Assembly: GCF_014697625.1 (NCBI RefSeq)
Contig: NZ_JACJSG010000030.1
Span: 36,377-100,376 of the forward strand
From: Anabaena azotica FACHB-119
Lineage (GTDB): Bacteria; Cyanobacteriota; Cyanobacteriia; Cyanobacteriales; Nostocaceae
DNA length: 64,000 nucleotides
Direction: 5' to 3'
Shown here: positions 43,693 to 52,622 of the stretch, one piece after another
Numbering within the stretch: position 1 is the stretch's first letter
How the letters are laid out: each line of letters opens with the position of its first letter
Program-made: the position numbers and the translations under genes
The notes under the pieces: generated by a model
The model's input: the letters and a program-made list of their open reading frames with translations, nothing else
What the model was told of the DNA's origin: nothing
The model's database searches: none

Positions 43693-43925
43693 ATGCTAAC
43701 CCTGGAACCCGTAATCCAAAAAATCCAACAACTCCCCCCGAACAACAAAAAAGTGGTCGAATTTGTGGAATTTCTAGAATTTCAAGCGAGCCGCAAACAC
43801 CCACTGCATCAGAAACCGCCGAAACATCCTTCGCCGACGCGACTAAAGAATTTATCGGCTGCCTTGATAGCGATCTCGAAGACCTATCCCATAATCCCCA
43901 ATACTTAGCAGGATTCGGAAAATAA
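43693..43925 (+). pseudogene. Antitoxin-like gene (DUF2281-like), single frameshift
   Basis: ATG 43693 starts MLTLEPVIQKIQQLPPNNKK, followed by VVEFVEFLEFQAS, typical of small cyanobacterial DUF2281/antitoxin-like proteins. After about residue 37 the expected continuation (TPTASETAETSFADATKEF, then EDLSHNPQYLAGFGK) is found in another frame; one extra base in the AAA near 43797 would join them. The frame ends at TAA 43923-43925. The unshifted frame yields a meaningless tail to 43908. Confidence 0.65.
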
Positions 43926-44024
43926 TGACTCAAAAAAGGCAACGTCTTCGAGCGAGTGCAAGTATTTTTCGAGTTAGCAAGATTGTGGGAAAACAAGGAA
44001 ATTAACACCAATTCCTACACATAG
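43925..44024 (+). pseudogene. Degraded small gene, second frameshift
   Basis: ATG 43925 overlaps the previous stop (TAATG). After MTQ a run of six A bases shifts the frame. In the other frame it reads KGNVFERVQVFFELARLWENK and ends at TAG 44024. The words KGNVF-x-R recall the hsdR stub at 45831, but identity is not clear. Confidence 0.45.
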
Positions 44025-44076
44025 AAGCATAGCAGGAAGACAAGTAGTATTCTTTCTTTTTAAAGCAGATTTAGTG

Positions 44077-45261
44077 ATGAAAATTGTTTCTATAAAAATT
44101 AAAAATTATCGAGCCTTTGAATCTCTAGAGATCAAAGAAATTCCAACCTTTTGCGTCATCATCGGAGCCAATGGTACAGGTAAATCTACCCTATTCGATA
44201 TTTTTGGTTTTCTACGCGATGCCCTAAAAAATAACATTCGTCAAGCCCTTCAGATCCGAGGTGGATTTAATGAAGTTGTCACTAGAGGCAAAGAAAAAGA
44301 AGATATCGAAATAGAACTAAAATTCCGCATGAATATTCTGGAAACAGAGCGCCTCGTTACCTATGTCTTAAATGTTGGACAAGAAGAAAGACGACCCTTA
44401 GTTAAAAGAGAAATTCTACGTTACAAACGCGGCGAATACGGTTCTCCCTATCACTTTCTCGACTTCCAAAACGGTAAAGGATATGCCATCACCAATGAAG
44501 AAAACTTTGAACAAACGGACGAAGAACTAGAACGTGAAGAACAACAACTCGAATCCAATGATATTTTAGCAATTAAAGGACTGGGGCAATTTCAACGTTT
44601 CAAAGCCGCCAGCGCCTTCCGTTCACTGATTGAAAATTGGCACGTTTCCGACTTCCATATCAGCGATGCCAGAGGCAGCAAAGATGCACTCTATGCCGAA
44701 CATCTCTCCCCCACAGGCGATAATATGGCACTCGTTGCCCAATATATTTATCAAAACCATCCCGATATATTCCAAACCATCCTCACAAAAATGCAGGAAA
44801 GAGTCCCCGGTATTTCTAAAGTAGAAGCAAAAGAAACAGAAGACGGAAGATTAATCCTTAAGTTTCAAGACCAAGCTTTTAAAGATCCCTTCATTGATCG
44901 CTATGTTTCTGATGGCACAATGAAAATGTTTGCCTATTTAATTTTGCTCTTCGATCCCAAACCCCACCCCCTACTTTGCGTCGAAGAACCCGAAAACCAA
45001 CTTTATCCTAGTTTGCTTCACGAACTTGCTGAAGAATTTGCCAGTTATGCCCATAGAGGCGGACAAGTCTTTGTTTCTACTCATTCCCCCGACTTTCTGA
45101 ATGCCGTTCCCCTAGACAGTATTTTCTGGCTGATAAAAGAACAAGGCACTACAAAAATTTTCCGAGCTACCGATAGCGAAATCCTGAAAAACTTAGTTCA
45201 AGCTGGAGATTTACCTGGCTATCTTTGGAATCAAGGTTGGTTTGAAGGAGTCGCTCCCTAA
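44077..45261 (+). CDS. AAA family ATPase (AAA_21/AAA_15, OLD-like) of a predicted defence pair
   Basis: 394 residues from ATG 44077 (the frame also opens with GTG 44074). Seen: MKIVSIKIKNYRAFESLEI, Walker A GANGTGKST near residue 33, a charged insertion rich in Glu (150-175), the signature-like DGTMKMFAYLILL, Walker B with LLCVEEPENQLYPSL, and switch VSTHSPDFLNAV. This is the RecF/SMC-like ATPase class used in OLD, Gabija, Septu and PARIS type systems. The stop overlaps the next start (TAATG), so it is translationally coupled to the DUF4276 gene. Confidence 0.88.
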   Translation: MKIVSIKIKNYRAFESLEIKEIPTFCVIIGANGTGKSTLFDIFGFLRDALKNNIRQALQIRGGFNEVVTRGKEKEDIEIELKFRMNILETERLVTYVLNVGQEERRPLVKREILRYKRGEYGSPYHFLDFQNGKGYAITNEENFEQTDEELEREEQQLESNDILAIKGLGQFQRFKAASAFRSLIENWHVSDFHISDARGSKDALYAEHLSPTGDNMALVAQYIYQNHPDIFQTILTKMQERVPGISKVEAKETEDGRLILKFQDQAFKDPFIDRYVSDGTMKMFAYLILLFDPKPHPLLCVEEPENQLYPSLLHELAEEFASYAHRGGQVFVSTHSPDFLNAVPLDSIFWLIKEQGTTKIFRATDSEILKNLVQAGDLPGYLWNQGWFEGVAP

Positions 45262-45824
45262 TGAGTTACGATCTTATTTTTTTATTAGAAGAACCTTCTA
45301 TAGAAAATGTTTTAAAGGAAATCTTACCCAAAATAATTCCTGATGAAATCTCTTTTATTTGTATTCCTCACCAAGGTAAACAGGACTTAGCTAAATCTAT
45401 ACCAAAGAAAATTAGAGCCTTTCAATTTAACCCTGCCACAAAATTTGTTATTGTTCACGATCAAGACTCCCATGACTGTAAAAAACTCAAATCAGAACTT
45501 TTAGAAATTTGTCAAAATGCAGGAAACAAAAACATACTGATCCGAATAATATGTCATGAACTAGAATCTTGGTTTTTAGGTGATTTAGTTGCAGTTGAAA
45601 AAGCCTATGGGCTAAAACCCGAAAGTTTGAGTCAAAAACAAAATCAAACAAAGTTTCGTAACCCCGATCAACTCAACTCTGCTAAAGAAGAACTCAGAAA
45701 GTTAGTTTCAGAATATTATCCCGGCACTCATTCTAGGATGATTGCGCCCTATTTATCCTTGACTGAAAACAAATCTCGTAGTTTTCAAGTTTTTCTCGAT
45801 GGCATCAATAAAATTCTCAACTAG
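45261..45824 (+). CDS. DUF4276 protein (Toprim-like effector partner)
   Basis: 187 residues. Seen: LIFLLEEPSIENVLKEILP (Glu near 10-11), CIPHQGKQDLAKSI, FVIVHDQDSHDCKKLK (acidic pair near 69-71) and IICHELESWFLGDL. These are DUF4276 signatures, and the Glu then Asp-x-Asp order suits a Toprim-like nuclease. DUF4276 genes usually follow an AAA_21 ATPase as here. By analogy with PARIS (ATPase plus Toprim-like effector) the pair is a plausible antiphage system; that is inference. Confidence 0.85.
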   Translation: MSYDLIFLLEEPSIENVLKEILPKIIPDEISFICIPHQGKQDLAKSIPKKIRAFQFNPATKFVIVHDQDSHDCKKLKSELLEICQNAGNKNILIRIICHELESWFLGDLVAVEKAYGLKPESLSQKQNQTKFRNPDQLNSAKEELRKLVSEYYPGTHSRMIAPYLSLTENKSRSFQVFLDGINKILN

Positions 45825-45830
45825 AGTAAC

Positions 45831-46112
45831 ATGACCCAAAGCGAAGCCGAACTAGAACAAAAGCAGATTTATCGCCTAACTGGACTAGGTTACGAACCCG
45901 TCACCCTTCGCAATGCTGAAGACTTCAAAGCGAACCTCAAAACCCAACTAGAAAAACATAACCACATCAAACTCAGCGACACAGAGTTTAACAGCATCCT
46001 CAACCATCTCGATAAAGGTAACGTCTTTGACCGTGCCAAACGCCTCCGCGATAAAATGGAACTCAGGCGCGACGATGGTAAAACCTTTTACCTAGAATTT
46101 CTCAACACATAA
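45831..46112 (+). pseudogene. hsdR N-terminal stub (type I restriction subunit R)
   Basis: 93 residues: MTQSEAELEQKQIYRLTGLG, KTQLEKHNHIKLSDTEFNSI, LDKGNVFDRAKRLRDKM and FYLEFLNT, matching the first ~90 residues of many HsdR proteins, which are about 1000 residues long. The frame stops at TAA right after EFLNT and no helicase or nuclease part follows before the tRNA. It begins 7 bp after the DUF4276 stop, so it was part of that operon. It is either a remnant or a retained small protein. Confidence 0.75.
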
Positions 46113-46154
46113 CACTGGTGTTACATTGACAACGGACAATTAGAAAGTAAAAAA

Positions 46155-46227
<73 letters not shown>

Positions 46228-46329
46228 GCGCTTTTCGTTTGCGCTCACAATTAAATAATATAGCAAATAATTTTGGATTGCGCTACTATTTTTGAGAAAA
46301 AATTTTGCAAAATTTTTGAGAACCGATAA

Positions 46330-46932
46330 ATGCCCTCTGGTCGGACGCACGATCGCATTACTCTCTGGGCGTTACCAATGGTGGCGGGTGTGACTTTTTG
46401 GCAAACTCGCTCTGGTAATGTCACTTTGTTGGTGGCTGGTGGGTTTATGTTTGGGGGGTTGATGTTCGGCCCTGATTTAGACATCTACTCGCGTCAATAT
46501 CAACGCTGGGGTTTTCTGCGTTGGATTTGGCTACCTTATCAAAAAAGCCTCCGCCATCGCTCTTTCTTATCCCACGGGCCGCTAATCGGCACAACTCTCC
46601 GGGTTGTCTACCTGAGTAGCTTGTTGGCTGTGTTGACGCTGGTGATATTGGCAGTTGCCGATAAGCTCTTGAATATGGCTGTGACATGGCAGGATGTAGA
46701 AAGGACTGTAGGGCGATCGCTTTCCAGCTACACTCCCGAATTTCTTGCCCTGTTCTTAGGCTTAGAATTAGGGGCTATGAGTCATTCTCTCAGTGATTGG
46801 GGCGGTTCGGCTTACAAGCGTTTCCGCAAACAGGGGATTCGCGGCATACTTCCTAGTGGCAAAATTAAGAAGCGTAAAGTAACTCGTCGTAAGGGAGTAA
46901 GGGCGAATGACCGAGGAAAAAGTACAAAGTAA
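46330..46932 (+). CDS. DUF2227 family putative metal-binding membrane protein
   Basis: 200 residues with several hydrophobic segments. Seen: MPSGRTHDRITLW at the start, GGLMFGPDLDIYSRQYQRWG, and LRHRSFLSHGPLIG, then two or three helices and ALFLGLELGAMSHSLSDW near 150, ending in a Lys/Arg-rich tail. His/Asp positions resemble the YdjM/DUF457 type membrane metal-dependent hydrolases. Function is unproven. Start ATG 46330. Its 3' end overlaps mazG by 26 bp. Confidence 0.82.
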   Translation: MPSGRTHDRITLWALPMVAGVTFWQTRSGNVTLLVAGGFMFGGLMFGPDLDIYSRQYQRWGFLRWIWLPYQKSLRHRSFLSHGPLIGTTLRVVYLSSLLAVLTLVILAVADKLLNMAVTWQDVERTVGRSLSSYTPEFLALFLGLELGAMSHSLSDWGGSAYKRFRKQGIRGILPSGKIKKRKVTRRKGVRANDRGKSTK

Positions 46933-47731
46933 CGGTGATTTGGCGGCGTTGCAAGAGTTAATTGATGTTGTCGCTAAGTTGCGATCGCCTGATGGGGGTT
47001 GTCCTTGGGATTTGGCACAAACTCCGCAAACGCTGACACCTTACGTCATTGAGGAGGCTTACGAGGTTGTAGATGCAATTAAGACGGGGGATAAAGAAGC
47101 GATCGCTGAGGAGTTGGGTGATTTACTATTACAAGTAGTTTTACAAGCCCAAATTGCTCGTGAATACGGTCAATTTTCTCTACAAGAAGTCGCTCAAGGT
47201 ATTACACAAAAATTAATCCGTCGCCATCCTCATGTATTTGGTGATGTGTCGGTAAATAGCGCTGATGAGGTGCGGCAAAATTGGGAACAAATTAAGGCGG
47301 CGGAAAAAGGCGCAACCTCACCGGAAAGTCAAAAGTTGAGTGAAAAACTCAGTCGCTATGGGCGTACTCTACCACCACTGACAGCAGCGATGAAGATTTC
47401 CCAAAAGGCTGCGGCTGTGGGTTTTGAATGGGAAAATATTGATGGTGTGTGGGCAAAATTTCATGAGGAGTTGCAGGAATTTCAACAAGCTTTGGCTGAG
47501 GAAACGCCAGAACGCCAACAGGCGGAGTTAGGTGATTTACTATTTGCAGTCATTCAGTTAGCCCGTTGGCATAATCTAGACCCCAGCGAAGGATTACAAG
47601 GCACAAATCAACGCTTCGTTCAAAGGTTACAAAAAATGGAGGCGGTAGTCAATCGCCCCCTTTCCGATTACAGTTTGGATGAGTTAGAAGCATTATGGCA
47701 ACAGGCTAAAGCCCAACTCGCTAAGGAGTAG
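46907..47731 (+). CDS. mazG: Nucleoside triphosphate pyrophosphohydrolase MazG
   Basis: 274 residues with the duplicated MazG fold. Seen: LRSPDGGCPWDLAQTPQTL, EEAYEVVDAI, EELGDLLLQVVLQAQIA (EExxE...ExxD metal site), PHVFGD, and in the second half KVGFEW-like AAVGFEWENIDGVW, EELQEF and ELGDLLFAVIQLARW. It hydrolyses NTPs to NMP plus pyrophosphate, clearing abnormal nucleotides or lowering alarmone levels. The start lies inside the DUF2227 gene, suggesting coupling; the 3' end overlaps the convergent gene by 11 bp. Confidence 0.94.
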   Translation: MTEEKVQSNGDLAALQELIDVVAKLRSPDGGCPWDLAQTPQTLTPYVIEEAYEVVDAIKTGDKEAIAEELGDLLLQVVLQAQIAREYGQFSLQEVAQGITQKLIRRHPHVFGDVSVNSADEVRQNWEQIKAAEKGATSPESQKLSEKLSRYGRTLPPLTAAMKISQKAAAVGFEWENIDGVWAKFHEELQEFQQALAEETPERQQAELGDLLFAVIQLARWHNLDPSEGLQGTNQRFVQRLQKMEAVVNRPLSDYSLDELEALWQQAKAQLAKE

Positions 47732-48284
47732 ATTTCCATTTAATATTGCAACCCACACTCGGTTTTTGTTCACCACTCACAGCTTGACCCGCCAATACTG
47801 CATCGATAGCTGCACGTAAATCTGCACCAGTTACGGGTTTACCATTGCTGGGGCGGCTATCATCTAATTGTCCTCTATATGCAAGCTGGCGCGAGCTATC
47901 AAAGACAAAGAAATCAGGTGTACAAGCAGCAGTATAAGCCTTGGCTGTTTCCTGTGTTTCGTCATAGCAAAAGGGAAATTGCCAACCTAATTCTATTGCC
48001 AAGGCTTTTAAAGCATCTGGTGCATCATCTGGATAATTTTCGGCATCGTTGGCGCTAATGGCGAGGATGCCTAAATCGCTGTGGAGATAATCTTGCCCTA
48101 TCTTTGTTAATTCGCCTTGAATGTGCTTTACAAATGGACAATGCCGACAAATAAACATGATCAACAGTGCTTTTTTATCGGCAAAGGTAGACAGAGAAAT
48201 TGTTTCACCAGAAACTACGTCTGGTAGATGGAAATCTGGAGCTTTTGTTCCTAGTGGAACCATCGTGGAAGCAGTTAAAGCCAT
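47721..48284 (-). CDS. Thioredoxin-fold peroxiredoxin-like protein (AhpC/TSA)
   Basis: 187 residues from ATG 48284 (MALTASTMVPLGTKAPDFHLPD). The frame is open further upstream but there it crosses a GGTAATTG repeat. Seen: ISLSTFADKKALLIMFICRHCPFVKHI with CRHC replacing the CGPC thioredoxin site, GILAISANDAENYPDD, and CTPDFFVFD. This matches the cyanobacterial thioredoxin-family/redoxin group with an unusual CxxC. Role is probably disulphide or peroxide chemistry in the cytoplasm. Convergent overlap with mazG of 11 bp. Confidence 0.85.
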   Translation of the reverse strand: MALTASTMVPLGTKAPDFHLPDVVSGETISLSTFADKKALLIMFICRHCPFVKHIQGELTKIGQDYLHSDLGILAISANDAENYPDDAPDALKALAIELGWQFPFCYDETQETAKAYTAACTPDFFVFDSSRQLAYRGQLDDSRPSNGKPVTGADLRAAIDAVLAGQAVSGEQKPSVGCNIKWKSTP

Positions 48285-48403
48285 AGTAGAATACCTTGAT
48301 TTTGAATTTGGGAATGGGTAATAGCTAATTGGTAATTGTTTTCTACTATTACCAATTACCAATCCCCAGGATATTTTAATTGTTTAAAGGAACATAATAT
48401 CAC

Positions 48404-49966
48404 CTATTGATTAGTATCTGGCAAAATATTCTCTAGTAAAGGTGCAAGTTCGTTATTTAACCGACCAGAACGCACAAATTCTGCATAGGTATCTGCCTCA
48501 ATTGCTAATAGCTCATCACGGAATTGTTCGGCTGTAAAGTGCCGGAGATTGGGATATTCATCATGTAATTTATCAATCTGTGTTTGTATTTGCTCAATTT
48601 CGCCTTGGATGAGTTTCTCTTGATAGCGAATAAACTCTGGGTCAATGCCTGGACGTTGTTCTATTTGGAGGTATTGTAAAACTCTCTCTAGGGCAACATT
48701 ACGGGCAACTAATTCTAAATAATGCTGGCGTAAGGGTGCATCGCCTAGTAAGTTGAGTTTTTCCAGTAAGGGTTTAATCGTTAAACCTTGAACGAGTAGG
48801 GTAAATAAAACTACACCAAATACAGTGGCAATGACTTTTTCTCTGTCAGGTAATATTGTCGGTACACTCAAGGCTAAGGCGATGGAAACTGAACCACGTA
48901 ACCCACCCCACCAGAGAATTGTTTGGTCGGGTAAAGATATTGCTGATTGAGTGATGGTTGCACTGATGTTGCTGAGAAGATAAAGTGCGATCGCTCGCAT
49001 TAAAATCATCGCTACAACTGTAATACCGATGATTTGCAAGTTTTCTCCTAAACTAGCAAAGCGGATTTGATCGCCAATCAATAAAAACACAATGGAATTC
49101 ACAAAAAATGCCAAAAATTCCCAAAATTCGGAAACAATAATCCTTGTCCGGGGATTCATCCCTATGCGCGAACCAAAGTTACCTAAAATTAAGCCTGTGG
49201 TCACAACTCCAATAACGCCAGAACCTCCCAAGTCTTCAGTAATTAAGTAAGTACCATAAGCAGAAACCAAGGTTAAGGACTGTTCCACCATTGGCAAGTC
49301 AAACCGTTGGGTAAGATAGGAAATACCAAAACCAATCAAACCACCGACAGCTAAACCGATACCCACAACTTGGCAAAACTGCAATAACAGGGGTTGAAAT
49401 CCTAATTCGGCATTTCCTAAAGGTAAGGCTACCAAAAAACCAAAGGCAACTACCGCCATACCATCATTAAATAAGCTTTCACCCTCCATTAAGGTGGTAA
49501 GGCGACTACCTACACCCAACTCCCGAAACAAAGCAGTCACAGAAACCGGATCTGTTGCAGATAAGCTAGCACCGATAAGCAAGGCTGTAGTTAAGGAAAG
49601 TCCGGCTATTTGATTTAAACCAATGGCGACTCCGGCGATGGAGATAACCACCCCTAACACTGCATACAGACATATGGGGAGAAAATCTCGCTTCAAGTCA
49701 GACCATTTCAAATTCCAGGCGGCTTCAAATAATAGCGGTGGTAAAAAAATGAAGAGAATTAAGGCGGGGGAGAGGATGACAAGACGGACATCAACAACTG
49801 CTAAACCTAAGCCGACAATAACTAAGAGTAGGGTGTAGGGTATTTGCCGAAACCAGCTAAATACTTGGGGTAGGGTTGCTACTCCCAAGGACACCGAAAG
49901 GACTAGGAGGAACTGCTTGAGATTGCTAGCGATCGCTTCTTCACTGATTGCTGATTCTATTACCAT
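48404..49966 (-). CDS. Na+/H+ antiporter, CPA1 family
   Basis: 520 residues with about 12 membrane helices and a 110-residue C-terminal cytoplasmic tail. Seen: FIFLPPLLFEAAWNLKW, GASLSATDPVSVTALFRELG with the cation-binding Asp, LMEGESLFNDGMAVV, and LWWGGLRGSVSIALALS. These are the NhaP/NHE-type signatures. It exchanges Na+ or K+ for H+ in the plasma or thylakoid membrane. Start ATG 49966. Confidence 0.92.
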   Translation of the reverse strand: MVIESAISEEAIASNLKQFLLVLSVSLGVATLPQVFSWFRQIPYTLLLVIVGLGLAVVDVRLVILSPALILFIFLPPLLFEAAWNLKWSDLKRDFLPICLYAVLGVVISIAGVAIGLNQIAGLSLTTALLIGASLSATDPVSVTALFRELGVGSRLTTLMEGESLFNDGMAVVAFGFLVALPLGNAELGFQPLLLQFCQVVGIGLAVGGLIGFGISYLTQRFDLPMVEQSLTLVSAYGTYLITEDLGGSGVIGVVTTGLILGNFGSRIGMNPRTRIIVSEFWEFLAFFVNSIVFLLIGDQIRFASLGENLQIIGITVVAMILMRAIALYLLSNISATITQSAISLPDQTILWWGGLRGSVSIALALSVPTILPDREKVIATVFGVVLFTLLVQGLTIKPLLEKLNLLGDAPLRQHYLELVARNVALERVLQYLQIEQRPGIDPEFIRYQEKLIQGEIEQIQTQIDKLHDEYPNLRHFTAEQFRDELLAIEADTYAEFVRSGRLNNELAPLLENILPDTNQ

Positions 49967-50081
49967 AAATCAATATTTGCTAGAATTTCGTCCTTATTGT
50001 CCTTTGACTATTTTTAGATGACATCGGCTAAATTTGATAATTTGAGATTTCGGTCAGTCATCGCCAACAAGCTGTAATCAA

Positions 50082-50115
50082 GTTCGTAGTGAGGACTTTA
50101 GTCCTCACTACATAC
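50082..50115. repeat. Family H palindromic element, copy 3 (short)
   Basis: GTTCGTAGTGAGGACTTTAG with its near-complement; the central loop present in copies 1 and 2 is missing. Confidence 0.7.
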
Positions 50116-50121
50116 CTACAT

Positions 50122-50154
50122 AAAAAATTAGAGACGGGAACTTTCCCGCCTCTA
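50122..50154 (-). terminator. Rho-independent terminator of the HLIP gene
   Basis: On the minus strand TAGAGGCGGGAA and TTCCCGTCTCTA form a GC-rich hairpin followed by ATTTTTT. About 118 bp downstream of the HLIP stop. Confidence 0.8.
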
Positions 50155-50271
50155 GTTTTGTTAACTCTGTTTTTTACAAAAATTAAGATTTATGCTTACA
50201 TCAGATACAAGAGGACAATAAGAGGTTTTCAAACCTGTTCCCTGTCCCCTGTCCCCTGTTTCCTGCTACTT

Positions 50272-50490
50272 TTATTGCAAAGCTGCTAAAAGACCGAAAA
50301 TTCCTTTTCCTGTAAAGACTTCTAAGGCAATTAATGAGATAAAACCAATCATTGCCAAACGACCATTGAGTACTTCTGCATAAGGTGTGAACCCAGTGCG
50401 ATCGCCTTGTTCATCTACATATACTTTTGGCTCAATCGCAAAGTTGTTCATCAAGCCTTGGTCGTCAACTATGGCATTGTTTGTACGCAT
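50272..50490 (-). CDS. High-light-inducible protein (HLIP/Scp, chlorophyll a/b-binding motif)
   Basis: 72-residue single-helix thylakoid protein. Seen: the chlorophyll-binding motif AEVLNGRLAMIGFISLIAL with the Glu, Asn and Arg of the LHC helix, followed by EVFTGKGIFGLL. The first 40 residues are hydrophilic. HLIPs bind chlorophyll and carotenoid and protect photosystem assembly under strong light. Own terminator at 50122; alone in its transcript. Confidence 0.93.
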   Translation of the reverse strand: MRTNNAIVDDQGLMNNFAIEPKVYVDEQGDRTGFTPYAEVLNGRLAMIGFISLIALEVFTGKGIFGLLAALQ

Positions 50491-50574
50491 TTAACTTTCC
50501 CCAGTTTGGTATCTTATTAAGTAATGTAACAAATATATGAATAATTGTAAAGTACTTTAATCTGCCTAAAGAGA

Positions 50575-50667
50575 TAATCGGTCAATAGTCAACAGTCCAT
50601 AGTCAATAGTCAACAGTCAACAGTCAACAGAACCTGATAACTGATAACTGTTAACTGTCAACTGTAA
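50575..50667. repeat. STRR array between the beta-helix/SLH gene and the HLIP gene
   Basis: Mixed AGTCAAC and TGATAAC heptamers and their inverse (AACTGTCAACTGT), directly downstream of the minus-strand gene that ends at 50668. It can fold back as a terminator. Confidence 0.8.
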
Positions 50668-52350
50668 TTAAGCATTGACGATATAAGGTGAATCAATTGC
50701 TGCTACACGGTCAGCATCTACTAAAGCTTGATAAACTATCGCCACTACCTCTGCACGTGTAGCATCGCGGGTAGGGTTGAGTTGTTTGACATTGGGATAG
50801 TTAACGATAATCCCTTTTTCTATGGCTTTGGCTATCTCGTCTTTGGCGTAATCTGGAATTTTAGCTTGGTCTTCAAATATTTTGATAGCTTTGGCGACAT
50901 CACCCGACAAGCTGAGTCCCAGTCCGTTGACTAGTGAGACTATTACTTGTACACGTTGGATATTGTCATTGGGACGGAAGGTATTATCAGGAAAACCAGA
51001 AAGGAATAGACCTTGGTATGCTTGTTGAATCACCTTAAATGCCCATAACTTTTCCGGTACATCTTTAAATCTAACTACAGCCCGATTTGGTGATGGGTTG
51101 AAAGCTTTTACTAGTAAGGCTGCATATTGCGCCCTTGTCATTGTTGCATCTGGTCGGAATGTACCATCTGGAAAGCCGGTAACTATACCTTGTTGGACTA
51201 ACTCCCGAATAAATGGTGCAGCCCAATGATTACCAATATCTTTTAATTCTATAGGTGCAGGTGTTGGTGTGGGTGTTGGTGCGGGTGCAGGGGTTGGTAT
51301 GGGAGTTGGTGTTGGTACAGGCGCAGGTGTTGGTGTGGGTGTTGGTACAGGCGCAGGTGTTGGTGTGGGTGCGGGTGTTGGTACTGGTACAGGCGCAGGT
51401 GTTGGGGTGGGTGCGGGTGTTGGTACTGGTACAGGCGCAGGTGTTGGTGTGGGCGTGGGTGCGGGTGTTGGTGTGGGAAGTTGACTAACTATTACCTCTA
51501 CATTTCCTGCAACTTTGGTTGCATCTATTTGATTACCTGTGGAAACCAACTTATTGGAACTAGTACTTTGCAAATCAAACTTGGCGTTATTGCGGAAAAT
51601 ATTGCCGCCTGGGCTGTTAGTTTTACCGATATCCGGTAGGGCGCTACCAATGACTGTCAAACCATCGTCAGTATTATTTTCTATGAGATTATTACGCAAA
51701 ATAGGACTAGCAGCCCCAGAAATGATGATTCCCGAACGGTTTTCGTAAATTCTGTTATCTGCGATGGTGGGTGATGCGGTATCACTAACAGCGATACCAA
51801 AGCCAGTTTTGAAGCAAGTGTTACCTTGAATTTGTCCTTTGGAGTTTTTAGCGATCGCAATTCCATTAGCGGCATTCTCTGTAAATACATTACCAGTAAT
51901 TACAGGGTTAGCATCGCCTGTAGCAAATACGCCTTCGCGTTTACAATTAATCAAGGTAGAATTAGCCACAGTCGCCGTAGTTGATTCTATCCAAACACCA
52001 CTACCACGGCTAGCGGGATTTGTCACAGTTACGCCGCGCAGTTGGGAGTTATTTAACAGTACAAAGGTAACATTTTGCCCTGCAAAAGTACGGCTGAGGT
52101 AGTTACCACTACCTTCAATTAAAATATTTCTACCTTTGTTGGCTTCATTTCCTACTATCTTGAAAGTAGATGGAATCGTCAGAGGGAAAACTTCACCACT
52201 TGCAGCATTGTAATTACCTTCCGCCAGTTGAATTGTCGTATCAGAAGCGGAGACTTTCAGGGCTTGGGTAATTGTTTTGAATGGGGCTGACTGGCTACCG
52301 GGGTTAGTATCATTGCCTGTAGCGGGATTCACGTAAAAAGTTTGCGCCAT
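50668..52350 (-). CDS. DUF1565 parallel beta-helix protein with Pro-rich linker and SLH domains
   Basis: 560 residues from ATG 52350 (MAQTFYVNPATGNDTNPGS); the frame opens six codons earlier. Residues 1-285: DUF1565/right-handed beta-helix with repeated rungs (NSQLRGVTVTNP, GNVFTENAANGIAI, NRIYENRSGIII, NNLIENNTDDGL). Residues about 290-365: PTPAP repeats. Residues 370-560: SLH repeats (DIGNHWAAPFIRELVQQG, then GFPDGTFRPDATMTRAQ and GFPDNTFRPNDNIQRVQ). SLH domains tie proteins to the cell wall or outer membrane, but no N-terminal signal peptide is visible, so its export route or location is open. Confidence 0.88.
   Translation of the reverse strand: MAQTFYVNPATGNDTNPGSQSAPFKTITQALKVSASDTTIQLAEGNYNAASGEVFPLTIPSTFKIVGNEANKGRNILIEGSGNYLSRTFAGQNVTFVLLNNSQLRGVTVTNPASRGSGVWIESTTATVANSTLINCKREGVFATGDANPVITGNVFTENAANGIAIAKNSKGQIQGNTCFKTGFGIAVSDTASPTIADNRIYENRSGIIISGAASPILRNNLIENNTDDGLTVIGSALPDIGKTNSPGGNIFRNNAKFDLQSTSSNKLVSTGNQIDATKVAGNVEVIVSQLPTPTPAPTPTPTPAPVPVPTPAPTPTPAPVPVPTPAPTPTPAPVPTPTPTPAPVPTPTPIPTPAPAPTPTPTPAPIELKDIGNHWAAPFIRELVQQGIVTGFPDGTFRPDATMTRAQYAALLVKAFNPSPNRAVVRFKDVPEKLWAFKVIQQAYQGLFLSGFPDNTFRPNDNIQRVQVIVSLVNGLGLSLSGDVAKAIKIFEDQAKIPDYAKDEIAKAIEKGIIVNYPNVKQLNPTRDATRAEVVAIVYQALVDADRVAAIDSPYIVNA
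51243..51480. repeat. Tandem repeat encoding the PTPAP linker
   Basis: Inside the beta-helix/SLH gene: GGTGCAGGTGTTGGTGTG-like units with near-identical 30-36 bp higher-order copies. The unit number probably varies between strains. Antisense frames rich in Val and Gly are artefacts. Confidence 0.85.
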
Positions 52351-52622
52351 ATTTATACCATTGAGCAATATATAGCCATCCTAGCGCTAACCTTGAGGAT
52401 AGATGGCGATCGCTAAAATTTGCAACATTGACTACCAAATAAGCTAGAGATATTCCAGAAATAGGGGTATAAGGGTATAGGGGTTTAGGGGTGTAGGGGA
52501 AAGACTAACAGCTAAATTCTTCCCTCACACCCTCACCACCCAGTATCAACAGACAAACTATTTGCATTAGTCCAAGTTGATTCGCTAGGCTATTGGTAAT
52601 CCTGTTACTGATCTGGCTTGCT

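Larger units (their letters stand above)
49967..50271. other. Intergenic region, 305 bp
   Basis: Upstream of the antiporter gene and downstream of the HLIP gene. Holds a family H palindrome (50082-50115), the HLIP terminator (50122-50154) and a GGGACAGG tandem repeat near 50239-50262. Confidence 0.7.

Noticed and set aside
45831..46112. Independent small antitoxin
   Set aside because: Sequence matches the start of HsdR throughout; kept as a stub.
51255..51488. Val/Gly-rich ORFs antisense to the PTPAP linker
   Set aside because: They exist only because the tandem repeat has no stops in those frames; no start context.
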